A stretch of DNA of 58,110 nucleotides, from the NCBI GenBank assembly GCA_014379965.1, contig JACMKU010000027.1, positions 1-58,110 of the forward strand. Direction: 5' to 3'. The DNA comes from Chitinophagaceae bacterium. GTDB lineage: Bacteria > Bacteroidota > Bacteroidia > Chitinophagales > Chitinophagaceae. This document shows, one piece after another, positions 27,004 to 34,473 of the stretch (its first letter is position 1; each line of letters starts with the position of its first letter). Under the pieces are notes generated by a model. It searched no databases, was not told the DNA's origin, and saw nothing but the letters and a program-made list of their open reading frames with translations. A program made the translations under genes and the position numbers.

Positions 27004-28248
27004 ATGACAAAAATCAGCACACCACTCCTTGTTGCCTTCATCGCCATCGCTGCATGCGGCAATCGTAACGTTTCCAAAACAGATAATTCAACTAGCAGAG
27101 ATATCATCACAAAAGATGATTCACTCCCGGCTCCGTTCGCGACGAAGTCTGTCCGGAATAGTAGCCGTGTAATAGGTTGGCCGGCTAATGCGGCTCCTAC
27201 CGCCCCCGCAGGTTTTACTGTGACACGATACGCCGAGAACCTCCATGACCCGCGGTGGATATATGTTGCAGATAACGGAGATGTATTCATCGCAGAATCG
27301 AAGTCAGGAGAAGTAATCCTTCTTCGGGATAACAACAAAGACGGAGTAGCTGAGACAAAGTCAGTATACCTTAATAAACTCCGTCGTCCATTGGGGATGT
27401 TGGTTGTCGGAAGCAAGTTCTATGTCGCAAACACGGATGGAGTAGAAGAGTATGCTTACGATCCCAAGGCGACGAGTATTAGCGCTGGCTCAGGAAAAAA
27501 GATCGTCGAGTTGCCCGCAGGAGGATATAACAATCACTGGACTAGAAATATTATCACGAATCCGCAAAAGAATAAGCTATACATCTCCGTTGGATCGGGC
27601 AGCAATGTGGCGGAGCATGGAATGGAGCATGAGGCGCGTCGGGCAGGGATCCTCGAAGTCAATCTCGATGGAACGGGTGAGAAGATCTACGCAAGCGGCC
27701 TTCGTAACCCGGTGGGGATGGATTGGGCACCTGGCACCAATATGATGTGGACTGCAGTAAACGAAAGGGATGGCCTTGGTGATGACCTCGTTCCCGACTA
27801 TATCACGAGTGTAAAGGAGGGAGGATTTTATGGTTGGCCGTACGCGTATTTCGGCAAGCATGAAGATCCAAGAAGGAAAGGAGAGCGGCCAGACCTGGTA
27901 GCGAAGACGATAGTCCCAGATGTCCCAACTGGTTCTCATACTGCATCACTTGGATTGACTTTCTATACAAAGAATGTGTTCCCGGCGAAATACCAGGGTG
28001 GCGTATTTGTTGGGCAGCATGGATCCTGGAATCGCAGTACGTTATCTGGGTATAAAGTGATCTTCGTTCCATTTAAGAATGGTCAACTGGCTGGTCAGCC
28101 TGAAGACTTCCTGACTGGTTTCATTGCTGATGAAAGCAAGAGCGAAGTATATGGCCGACCCGTGGCAGTAGTTGCGCTGGCGGATGGTTCATTGCTGGTA
28201 TCTGATGACGGCGCAAAAATAATCTGGCGGGTAAGCTATAAGAAATAG
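27004..28248 (+). CDS. PQQ-dependent sugar dehydrogenase-like lipoprotein (sorbosone dehydrogenase group)
   Basis: 414 residues from ATG 27004; an in-frame TTG lies 18 bases earlier. A lipoprotein signal ends in IAAC (Cys near 19). The mature part is a six-bladed propeller of the glucose/sorbosone dehydrogenase family: GWPANAAPTAPAGFTVTRYAENLHDPRW, VADNGDVFIAES, SGLRNPVGMDWAP, GGFYGWPYAYFG and VFVGQHGSWNRS are typical blade motifs. Members use PQQ and Ca2+ to oxidise sugars in the periplasm, or may be non-enzymatic. It sits 42 bases upstream of a cupin gene, so both may be one transcript. A second, more distant propeller of this family is built into the giant protein at 6813. Confidence 0.88.
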   Translation: MTKISTPLLVAFIAIAACGNRNVSKTDNSTSRDIITKDDSLPAPFATKSVRNSSRVIGWPANAAPTAPAGFTVTRYAENLHDPRWIYVADNGDVFIAESKSGEVILLRDNNKDGVAETKSVYLNKLRRPLGMLVVGSKFYVANTDGVEEYAYDPKATSISAGSGKKIVELPAGGYNNHWTRNIITNPQKNKLYISVGSGSNVAEHGMEHEARRAGILEVNLDGTGEKIYASGLRNPVGMDWAPGTNMMWTAVNERDGLGDDLVPDYITSVKEGGFYGWPYAYFGKHEDPRRKGERPDLVAKTIVPDVPTGSHTASLGLTFYTKNVFPAKYQGGVFVGQHGSWNRSTLSGYKVIFVPFKNGQLAGQPEDFLTGFIADESKSEVYGRPVAVVALADGSLLVSDDGAKIIWRVSYKK

Positions 28249-28290
28249 TCAAAGCAAGAATAGGATATTCATCACTTAAAAGTTTTTATT

Positions 28291-28725
28291 ATGGAGATCA
28301 AGAGAAACGAAGCCACGCTGAATCGTCCGAAAGGGGACAGGGTAATCGATGGTTCATATGTGTTCATCGACCTGCCTGCATTTCTACTACAGTTGCAGCA
28401 GGAGAAGGCATGGGAGAAGAATGATCGTAATGGGATAACGGTCTTCAAGTCGGACGACCTCGCAATAGTATTGTCTACTCTTAAAGGTGGCAGCCAGTTG
28501 CCAGATAATTCTGTTGATGGATATATGACCATTCAATTGATACATGGTAAGATAACAGTCGTTACTCCGGATGGAGATGTTGTGATGGCACCAAATCAAC
28601 TCATCACTTTTCATCCAAACATCCATCATTCAGTGCAGGTGGTAGACGATAGTGTGGTGTTGCTTACCAACTATAGTACCGCGAAGGGTAGTGGGGAGGA
28701 TGATGATAGGGGGGATATTCTTTAA
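28291..28725 (+). CDS. Cupin-domain protein
   Basis: 144 residues. The middle (about 45-135) reads as a single cupin barrel: a strand pair, then GSQLPDNSVDGYMTIQLIHGKITVVTPDGDVVMAPNQLITFHPNIHHSVQVVDDSVVLL, with the LIHGKITV and FHPNIHHSVQ motifs of small RmlC-like cupins. The first histidine cluster is weak (no HxH before the Glu), so metal binding is uncertain. Likely cytoplasmic. It follows the sugar dehydrogenase by 42 bases. Specific role unknown. Confidence 0.75.
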   Translation: MEIKRNEATLNRPKGDRVIDGSYVFIDLPAFLLQLQQEKAWEKNDRNGITVFKSDDLAIVLSTLKGGSQLPDNSVDGYMTIQLIHGKITVVTPDGDVVMAPNQLITFHPNIHHSVQVVDDSVVLLTNYSTAKGSGEDDDRGDIL

Positions 28726-28731
28726 AAAGTT

Positions 28732-28910
28732 GATTAGTAGCCCTCGCTCCCGCTCTGTTTCTCGCTCTGTTTCTGTTCCTGTTTCTGTTCCTGGTCGGTA
28801 CTAGGAATGAGACGCAGGAACCAGAAGGAGAAACAGGAACAGAAACAGAAACAGGAACAGAAACAGAAACAGAGCGAGAAACAGAGCGGGAGCGAGGGCA
28901 ACCAAGCTAC
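28732..28910. repeat. Hexamer hairpin element, CTGTTY type (copy 2)
   Basis: The left arm begins CCCTCGCTCCCGCTCTG at 28741 and the right arm ends at 28898. The outermost 37 bases pair perfectly; then the hexamers TTCTGT/TCCTGT slip against GAAACA/GGAACA. Outside, TTAGTAG (28734-28740) pairs with CTACTAA (28907-28913) across a CAACCAAG bulge. The element begins about seven bases after the cupin stop and ends just before the start of the next gene. Confidence 0.88.
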
Positions 28911-28924
28911 TAAATCTAATCCCT

Positions 28925-29653
28925 ATGCCCGAAGGCCCATCCATTGTCATTCTCAAAGAAGCCGTTAAAGCATTTGAAAAGAAGAAGGTGATATCGATAG
29001 GCGGCAACACCAAGATCGATGTCAAGCCTCTCGAAGGAAAGAAAATCATCGCGTTCAAGAGTTGGGGTAAGCACTTTCTCATTTGCTTCAAGGATGCTAC
29101 TCTTTGTATACATTTTCTCCTGTTTGGAAGCTATCGCATTAATGAAAAGAAAGATTCGCCTCCAAGACTACAGCTGGGGTTTGCTAAGGGAGAATTGAAT
29201 TTCTATGCATGCTCCGTACAGTTTCTCGAAGGTAATCCCGACAATGTTTACGATTGGAGCGGGGATGTGATGAATGATAAGTGGGATGCCCGAAAGGCGA
29301 AGGCGAAACTGAAAGCACAGCCATCGACTTTGGTGTGCGATGCTTTACTTGATCAGAACATTTTTGCCGGCGTTGGCAATATCATCAAGAATGAGGTATT
29401 GTATCGCATCAAAGTACATCCGAAATCAAAGGTGGGTAAATTACCTCCGGCCAAACTCACCGCCCTGGTGAATGAGGCGCGAAACTATAGTTTCGATTTC
29501 CTTGAATGGAAGAAAGCGTATGTGTTGAGGAAACACTGGCTGGCACATACCAAGAAGACATGTCCTCGCTGCGACCTGCCTATTAAGAAGGAGTATATGG
29601 GGAAGACGGGTAGGAGGACGTTTTTTTGCAAAAATTGCCAGGTGAGGTTTTAG
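28925..29653 (+). CDS. Fpg/Nei-family DNA glycosylase
   Basis: 242 residues. It starts MPEGPS, where Pro2 (nucleophile after Met removal) and Glu3 are the catalytic residues of the Fpg/Nei family. The helix-two-turn-helix region contains LLDQNIFAGVGNIIKNEVLYRIKVHP, with the Asn and Gly residues that contact DNA. The end is a zinc finger with Cys213, Cys216, Cys235 and Cys238 (CPRC...CKNC). It excises oxidised bases and cuts the strand by beta/delta elimination. The PEGPS start and the overall sequence lean toward the Nei (endonuclease VIII) side rather than MutM. Single gene between two hexamer hairpin elements. Confidence 0.9.
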   Translation: MPEGPSIVILKEAVKAFEKKKVISIGGNTKIDVKPLEGKKIIAFKSWGKHFLICFKDATLCIHFLLFGSYRINEKKDSPPRLQLGFAKGELNFYACSVQFLEGNPDNVYDWSGDVMNDKWDARKAKAKLKAQPSTLVCDALLDQNIFAGVGNIIKNEVLYRIKVHPKSKVGKLPPAKLTALVNEARNYSFDFLEWKKAYVLRKHWLAHTKKTCPRCDLPIKKEYMGKTGRRTFFCKNCQVRF

Positions 29654-29680
29654 ATTGACTCTTTGATTATTCGGGGGGTC

Positions 29681-29874
29681 TCCTCGCTCCCGCTCTCGCT
29701 CTCGCTCCCGCTCTCGCTCTCGCTCCCGCTCTGTTCCTGTTCCTGTTTCTCTTTTCTATTCTAGTAAAAGGCTAAAACAGATACAGAAACAGTAACAGAA
29801 ACAGGAACAGAGCGAGAAACAGGAACAGAGCGAGAAACAGGAACAGAGCGAGAAACAGAGCGGGAGCGAGGGGG
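29681..29874. repeat. Hexamer hairpin element, CTGTTY type (copy 3)
   Basis: It has the same ends as the copies at 16642 and 28741 (TCCTCGCTCCCGCTCT on the left, AGAGCGGGAGCGAGGGGG on the right). The left arm has extra CTCGCT/CCCGCT units. The right arm has three tandem copies of an 18-base unit, AGGAACAGAGCGAGAAAC, so the two arms have diverged by separate tandem expansions. It lies between convergent genes (glycosylase and kduD). Confidence 0.88.
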
Positions 29875-29897
29875 TACCGAGCAACCAGTCACTACTA

Positions 29898-30659
29898 CTA
29901 CCTTCCCATCCACCCCCCATCCACCGTTACTATCGTTCCATTCATATAGTCAGAAGCGGGGGATGAGAGGAATACGAATGCCCCGGCCATGTCCTCCGGT
30001 GTTCCCCATCGATTGGCGGGAATACGGGAGAGTATAGCCGCGCTTCGCTCGGGATCAGCCCTTAATTGTGCGGTATTATCAGTGGCTATGTACCCCGGAG
30101 CCACTCCATTTACGGTAACGCCGAATTTTGCCCATTCATTTGCAAAAGCCTTTAGTAGTGAGGACACTGCGCCTTTGCTGGCGGCATAACCCGGCACGTT
30201 GATTCCTCCCTGAAATGAAAGTAATGAGCAGGTGAAGACAATTTTTCCATAACCCTGTTCTACCATTCGCTTTCCAATCTCTCTCGTGATAATAAAAGGA
30301 GCATCGAGGTTAATACCCATGATTGTATCCCAGTATTCATCTGGATGTTCGGCCACGGGTTTTCGCAGGATATGACCTGCGTTGTTGATCAGGATATCGA
30401 TCCGGGGATGGTCTTTCTTTACCTGCTCGAGGAAAGTAGTGAGGGCGTCCCTATTTGTAAGATCGCAGGCGTAGGGATAGTACTTTCTACCTGCCTTTTG
30501 AACGGCTTTCTCAGCATCTGAACCTGCGGATTCTGGCTTGCTGCTAACACCGATGATGTCGGCGCCAGACTCGGCTAACGCTGTGGCAATCGCGAGACCA
30601 ATACCGCGACTGCTACCAGTCACAAGTGCGAGTCTGCCATCTACTCTGAAATTAAGCAT
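29898..30659 (-). CDS. kduD: 2-deoxy-D-gluconate / 2-keto-3-deoxygluconate 3-dehydrogenase KduD (SDR family)
   Basis: 253 residues, classical short-chain dehydrogenase: cofactor motif TGSSRGIG at 14-21, NNAG at 92-95, catalytic Ser145, Tyr158 and Lys162 (YAASK). It lies downstream of kduI on the same strand with a 54-base gap. In the uronate pathway KduI makes 3-deoxy-D-glycero-2,5-hexodiulosonate and KduD reduces it to 2-keto-3-deoxygluconate, so context supports the specific name; the SDR family alone would not. Confidence 0.88.
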   Translation of the reverse strand: MLNFRVDGRLALVTGSSRGIGLAIATALAESGADIIGVSSKPESAGSDAEKAVQKAGRKYYPYACDLTNRDALTTFLEQVKKDHPRIDILINNAGHILRKPVAEHPDEYWDTIMGINLDAPFIITREIGKRMVEQGYGKIVFTCSLLSFQGGINVPGYAASKGAVSSLLKAFANEWAKFGVTVNGVAPGYIATDNTAQLRADPERSAAILSRIPANRWGTPEDMAGAFVFLSSPASDYMNGTIVTVDGGWMGR

Positions 30660-30713
30660 GATGATTGTTTGGTTTATTAGACTTGTCCCGGTCTAATTGA
30701 TAGTGCTATAATG

Positions 30714-31544
30714 TTATTGCAATGATTGCAGTGGAACGGGATCCATGTCTGTAAAGACCATATTCTCTCCGGCCATCGCCCATATGAATGAATAATTAGC
30801 AGTAGCCATGCCGCTGTGAATACTCCAGCTTGGTGAAAGAATAGCCTGCTCATTATTCAGAAAAATATGTCTCGTTTCATGCGGTTCTCCCATGAAATGT
30901 ATCACCCGTTGCCCTTCGGGCAGGTCGAAGTAGAAATAGGATTCCATTCTTCTATCATGCAGGTGAGGTGGCATCGTATTCCATACGCTTCCAGGTTTGA
31001 AATTGGTGACGCCCATTACCAACTGGCAACTCTTAATGCCATCAATGTGTATATACTTGTTGATCGTGCGATGGTTGTTGTTGTCTATACTTCCCAATTC
31101 TGCAGGCAACGCCTCAGACGGTTTCATCAGTCGCGTGGGAAACTCCTGGTGAGCAGGACAGGAGAAGAAGATAAACTTCGCAGGCTGCGATTTGTTGGCG
31201 CTGGAAAACGTAACCTTCTGTTTTCCCTTACCGATATAGAGACAATCCTGTTTCTCCAGATCAAACTTCGCATTATCAACATTGATGCTACCATTTCCAC
31301 CTATGTTGAGAATGCCGATCTCCCTGCGACTTAAAAAAAACTCCGATTTTAATTGTTCATAAGTGCCAAGTTCGAGCCGCGTATTCACGGGTACTGCTGC
31401 CCCGATAATCATTCGATCATAGTGGGTATATACACATTCAATTTGGTCTGGAATGACGAGGTCTTCGAGAAGAAATTTTTCTCTAATCTGTTGAGTGGTG
31501 TATCGATTGAAATCTTCGGGATGAACCTGGTGAATGATCTTCAT
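30714..31544 (-). CDS. kduI: 5-keto-4-deoxyuronate isomerase KduI
   Basis: 276 residues, the length of the E. coli enzyme (278). A cupin-type zinc site is complete: His194, His196, Glu201 and His243 (PPHLHDRRMES and SIHSG). It isomerises the unsaturated sugar released from pectin or glycosaminoglycan breakdown, in the cytoplasm. With kduD it forms a two-gene unit. No pectate lyase, unsaturated glucuronyl hydrolase or SusCD gene is nearby in the window. Confidence 0.93.
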   Translation of the reverse strand: MKIIHQVHPEDFNRYTTQQIREKFLLEDLVIPDQIECVYTHYDRMIIGAAVPVNTRLELGTYEQLKSEFFLSRREIGILNIGGNGSINVDNAKFDLEKQDCLYIGKGKQKVTFSSANKSQPAKFIFFSCPAHQEFPTRLMKPSEALPAELGSIDNNNHRTINKYIHIDGIKSCQLVMGVTNFKPGSVWNTMPPHLHDRRMESYFYFDLPEGQRVIHFMGEPHETRHIFLNNEQAILSPSWSIHSGMATANYSFIWAMAGENMVFTDMDPVPLQSLQ

Positions 31545-31624
31545 GGTTTTAATAGATGAGTCGTAAAGCTAAAGTAAACTTGATTATTTCAGTAGAGTAT
31601 TACCGGCAACGATTCCGGAAGGGG

Positions 31625-31775
31625 TTTCACGCAGAGGCGCAATGGCGCCAAGGAAGGTTTTTAAGGATTCACGTTTCGTGACATCTTTAGGAATTCTACG
31701 CAAAGGCGCAGTGGCGCAATGGATTAGAATGGGATTAGAATTTCTACGCCGCAAAGGCGTGAAGGCGCAGAGAAT
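31625..31775. repeat. Octamer word array, GCAAAGGC type, in three blocks
   Basis: Three blocks of related 8-base words (GCAGAGGC, GCAATGGC; GCAAAGGC, GCAGTGGC, GCAATGG; GCAAAGGC, GTGAAGGC, GCAGAG), each preceded by a TTTCACGC or TTCTACGC-like lead. The words are the reverse complement of those at 3732 and 23077. All copies are in one orientation, so no large hairpin forms. Confidence 0.7.
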
Positions 31776-31980
31776 AGAATCGATTGGATAGGATACGAAA
31801 TCACTAAAACGATTGCATAAAACACAATTCTTTCAATGTAATATTGAATAGAAGCGAGTTAAAACATAATTTATGCGGAGACATTTTTAATGATTATATT
31901 TAAGAGATGAACAGAACCCTCCTGGTTCTAAATTCATATCCTCATTTTAGATCACGTGTGTGACAAATTTTTTCTTCCGG

Positions 31981-32013
31981 TTGATTTTTGTCAACGATTT
32001 TTTTATATTATTG
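31981..32013 (+). promoter_or_regulatory. Possible promoter of the 32331 operon
   Basis: TTG at 31981-31983 is followed 22 bases later by TATTATTG (32006-32013), one mismatch from TAnnTTTG, in the only strongly AT-rich part of the gap. It lies more than 300 bases from the first start codon. Confidence 0.3.
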
Positions 32014-32330
32014 CGTGCCGTTAAGGAATTAGCCTCCTAACTACAACCATCCTAGAGTATTCCTTCCTAGAAGACCAAATTCCTTTTCCCATGAAGCCTC
32101 CTTCCATTCCTGTGTAAATGCCAACGATTCGTATTGCATGTCGTGTGTACTAATGCAAGTTTAAACAACACGAGAACAAAGTAAGGATTGGTTATTGGCT
32201 CAAATATTAATCAGAAAAAAGTTTATGGGGGGATCGGTTTCCAAAAGAAACTGGAATCTGATACATGCCTGGTAACGAAGTAATGCGTTGCCTGGGCTGA
32301 TGTATTTCACATACCAAACTATAGAACGCT

Positions 32331-34454
32331 ATGAGAAAAATCTACCCGGCTGGATTTACTGGAAAATTAGTACTGTTCTTTTTCTTGTTGACATTCTCCT
32401 TCGGTAGCCTTCGTGCGCAAATCGACATTGCCATCGGTACCGGTACTACCGGCAACAGCACAACTTCATATCCTGCACCATTTGGTGACTGGTGGGAGGG
32501 AAGCCGTCAACAGTATCTCTTCCTGGCTTCGGAGTTGAATGGCGCGGGGCTTAGTGCTGGTACAATCAATGCAATTAAATTCAATGTACAGGCGCTCACC
32601 ACGAGCACGGGCGCTAATCCGGCAGTTGAACAGTTTACCATTAAGATAGGAACGACTTCGGTCGGTTCTCTTGGTACTACGACCTGGGAGACCGTAGCTG
32701 CCACGGTATTTGGTCCGGTTAATCATGTTCCCGTACTCGGAATAAATACATTTGCGTTTAGCGCGCCATTCTTCTGGAATGGTACCTCCAACCTGGTGGT
32801 CGAAGTATGTAGCGGCGATCCCAATAATCCCAGCGATACTTATTTCACGAATAACTCGGTCATTCCATGGACCACTGGACTGACGTTTAACGCTTCCCGC
32901 GTATATGCCGCCGATAACGGTGGAAATCTATGTGGCACAACGCTTACGACAAACGGTTCTGCTACTACTACTGCTACGACACGCCCGAATTTGATATTCA
33001 ACTGGACATCGGCCGGACCTTGCACCACCCCTCCACAGGCAGGCAATGCCACCGCTACTCCTAACTCAGTTTGTGGCGGAACCCCCGTCAATCTTAGCAT
33101 CAGTGGAGCTTCATTTGGAAGTGGTCAGACCTACCAGTGGGAGAGTTCGACTAACCTCACGGGCCCGTACTTACCAATTGGCGCGGTGGCGACTACTCCG
33201 TTTTATACTATCACGGCTCCGTCCGTGACTACATATTATCGTGCAGCCGTTACCTGTAGCGGAAATACGCAAACCTCAGTGCCCGTCGAGGTCTTCGTCA
33301 ACAGCGCCGCACCTACACCCGCCATTACGTCTACGCCGACCGGGAATGTCTGCAATGGAGTCAGCGTAGCTCTTTCCACTGATGTTTGCCAGGGTTGTAC
33401 ATACTTATGGAGTACCGGCGCAACAACAAACAATATTTCTGTCAACGCTGCGGGACTCTACACTGTCACGGTAAGTAATTCCTGTGGCACAGCGGCGGTG
33501 AGCAAAGAGGTAACCCTCGATCCCAGTCCTTCGCTTAGCATCTCAACGGGCACGTCTTTGTGCCTTGGTTCATCTGTACAGATAGATGCCAACGGTGCAT
33601 CCACTTACAGCTGGTCACCCGCAACAGGGCTCAATACGACTACAGGTGCATCAGTGATTGCGTCACCGACAACAACAACTACATACACCGTCACTGGAAA
33701 CATCGGAAGTTGTTCACGAACAATGTCCGTAACAATTACCGTAAACACAGTGCCTACTGCTCCTTCGCTTTCTGCAGGCACCGCAACGACGTTCTGCCAG
33801 GGAGGAAGCGTGACAATTAGTTCTTCGGCAGCAACGGGTAATCAATGGTTCAAGGACGGTGTAGCCATTTCAGGCGCGACCAACCAGACTTATAGCGCAA
33901 CTGCGAGTGGTAGTTATACCTCAAAAATCACCACGAACGGATGCACATCAAATGCATCAGTTGCCACAGCGGTCACGGTGACGCCACTTCCCGCTCAACC
34001 GACGATCACGCAAAATGGCAATTCATTACAGTCTTCAGCGGCTACGGGTAATCAATGGTTTCTCAATGGAGTAGCCATCACCGGCGCAACATCCGGCACC
34101 TATGCTCCAACGGCGGGAGGTCAATACTCTGTACAGGTTACAAGCAATGGTTGCACGGGTACCGCGTCAAGCGCATTCAACTTCGTGATCACGGCAACCA
34201 ATGATCCCGTACTCGATAGGAAGATCACAATTGCACCAAACCCGGTGAGAGATAACCTTACTATTCGCTACACAGGCACAGCAGGGAAGTTCAGCGTATT
34301 GCTCGTGAATATGCATGGGGCAGTCCTTTCGAGAAGTTCATTCACAAGTATACATGAACTCGATATGAGACGCTACAGTGCGGGAATGTATATCATCGAG
34401 ATTGTCAATGAGAGAACCCATGAGAAGATTCAGAGGGTAATTGTAAAACAATAA
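32331..34454 (+). CDS. Secreted multi-domain protein with Ig-like repeats and T9SS type A tail
   Basis: 707 residues. Signal peptide to about residue 30 (SLRAQ), an N-terminal beta-sandwich-like domain (about 31-230), then an Ig-like module starting TTPPQAGNATATPN (about 232-330), PKD/Ig-like modules with paired cysteines (330-480), two shorter ATGNQWFKDG/ATGNQWFLNG Ig-like modules (about 485-625) and a type A sorting domain (about 630-707, ITIAPNPVRDNLTIRY). The TPP.AGNAT...YQWESS...YYRAAVTCSGNTQ module is nearly the same as the three modules of the next protein, which points to domain exchange between them. First gene of a probable operon; the next gene starts 19 bases downstream. Likely a surface protein; ligand unknown. 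Confidence 0.88.
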   Translation: MRKIYPAGFTGKLVLFFFLLTFSFGSLRAQIDIAIGTGTTGNSTTSYPAPFGDWWEGSRQQYLFLASELNGAGLSAGTINAIKFNVQALTTSTGANPAVEQFTIKIGTTSVGSLGTTTWETVAATVFGPVNHVPVLGINTFAFSAPFFWNGTSNLVVEVCSGDPNNPSDTYFTNNSVIPWTTGLTFNASRVYAADNGGNLCGTTLTTNGSATTTATTRPNLIFNWTSAGPCTTPPQAGNATATPNSVCGGTPVNLSISGASFGSGQTYQWESSTNLTGPYLPIGAVATTPFYTITAPSVTTYYRAAVTCSGNTQTSVPVEVFVNSAAPTPAITSTPTGNVCNGVSVALSTDVCQGCTYLWSTGATTNNISVNAAGLYTVTVSNSCGTAAVSKEVTLDPSPSLSISTGTSLCLGSSVQIDANGASTYSWSPATGLNTTTGASVIASPTTTTTYTVTGNIGSCSRTMSVTITVNTVPTAPSLSAGTATTFCQGGSVTISSSAATGNQWFKDGVAISGATNQTYSATASGSYTSKITTNGCTSNASVATAVTVTPLPAQPTITQNGNSLQSSAATGNQWFLNGVAITGATSGTYAPTAGGQYSVQVTSNGCTGTASSAFNFVITATNDPVLDRKITIAPNPVRDNLTIRYTGTAGKFSVLLVNMHGAVLSRSSFTSIHELDMRRYSAGMYIIEIVNERTHEKIQRVIVKQ

Positions 34455-34473
34455 AGGCCCAACTAAAACTATC

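Larger units (their letters stand above)
31545..32330. other. 786-base divergent intergenic region
   Basis: No gene was seen. It contains a word array (31625-31775); a dyad TTCAAT-N5-ATTGAA (31832-31848); a hairpin AGAACC-CTCCT-GGTTCT (31913-31929); and an AT-rich stretch with a possible promoter near 31981-32013. If that promoter is real, the following operon has a 5' leader of about 300 bases containing only very short open frames. Confidence 0.75.

Noticed and set aside
28732..29874. Hexamer hairpins as ordinary miniature inverted-repeat transposons
   Set aside because: Ends are shared, but no target-site duplication is visible and the interior is only short words, so a standard label is not supported; kept as a finding instead.
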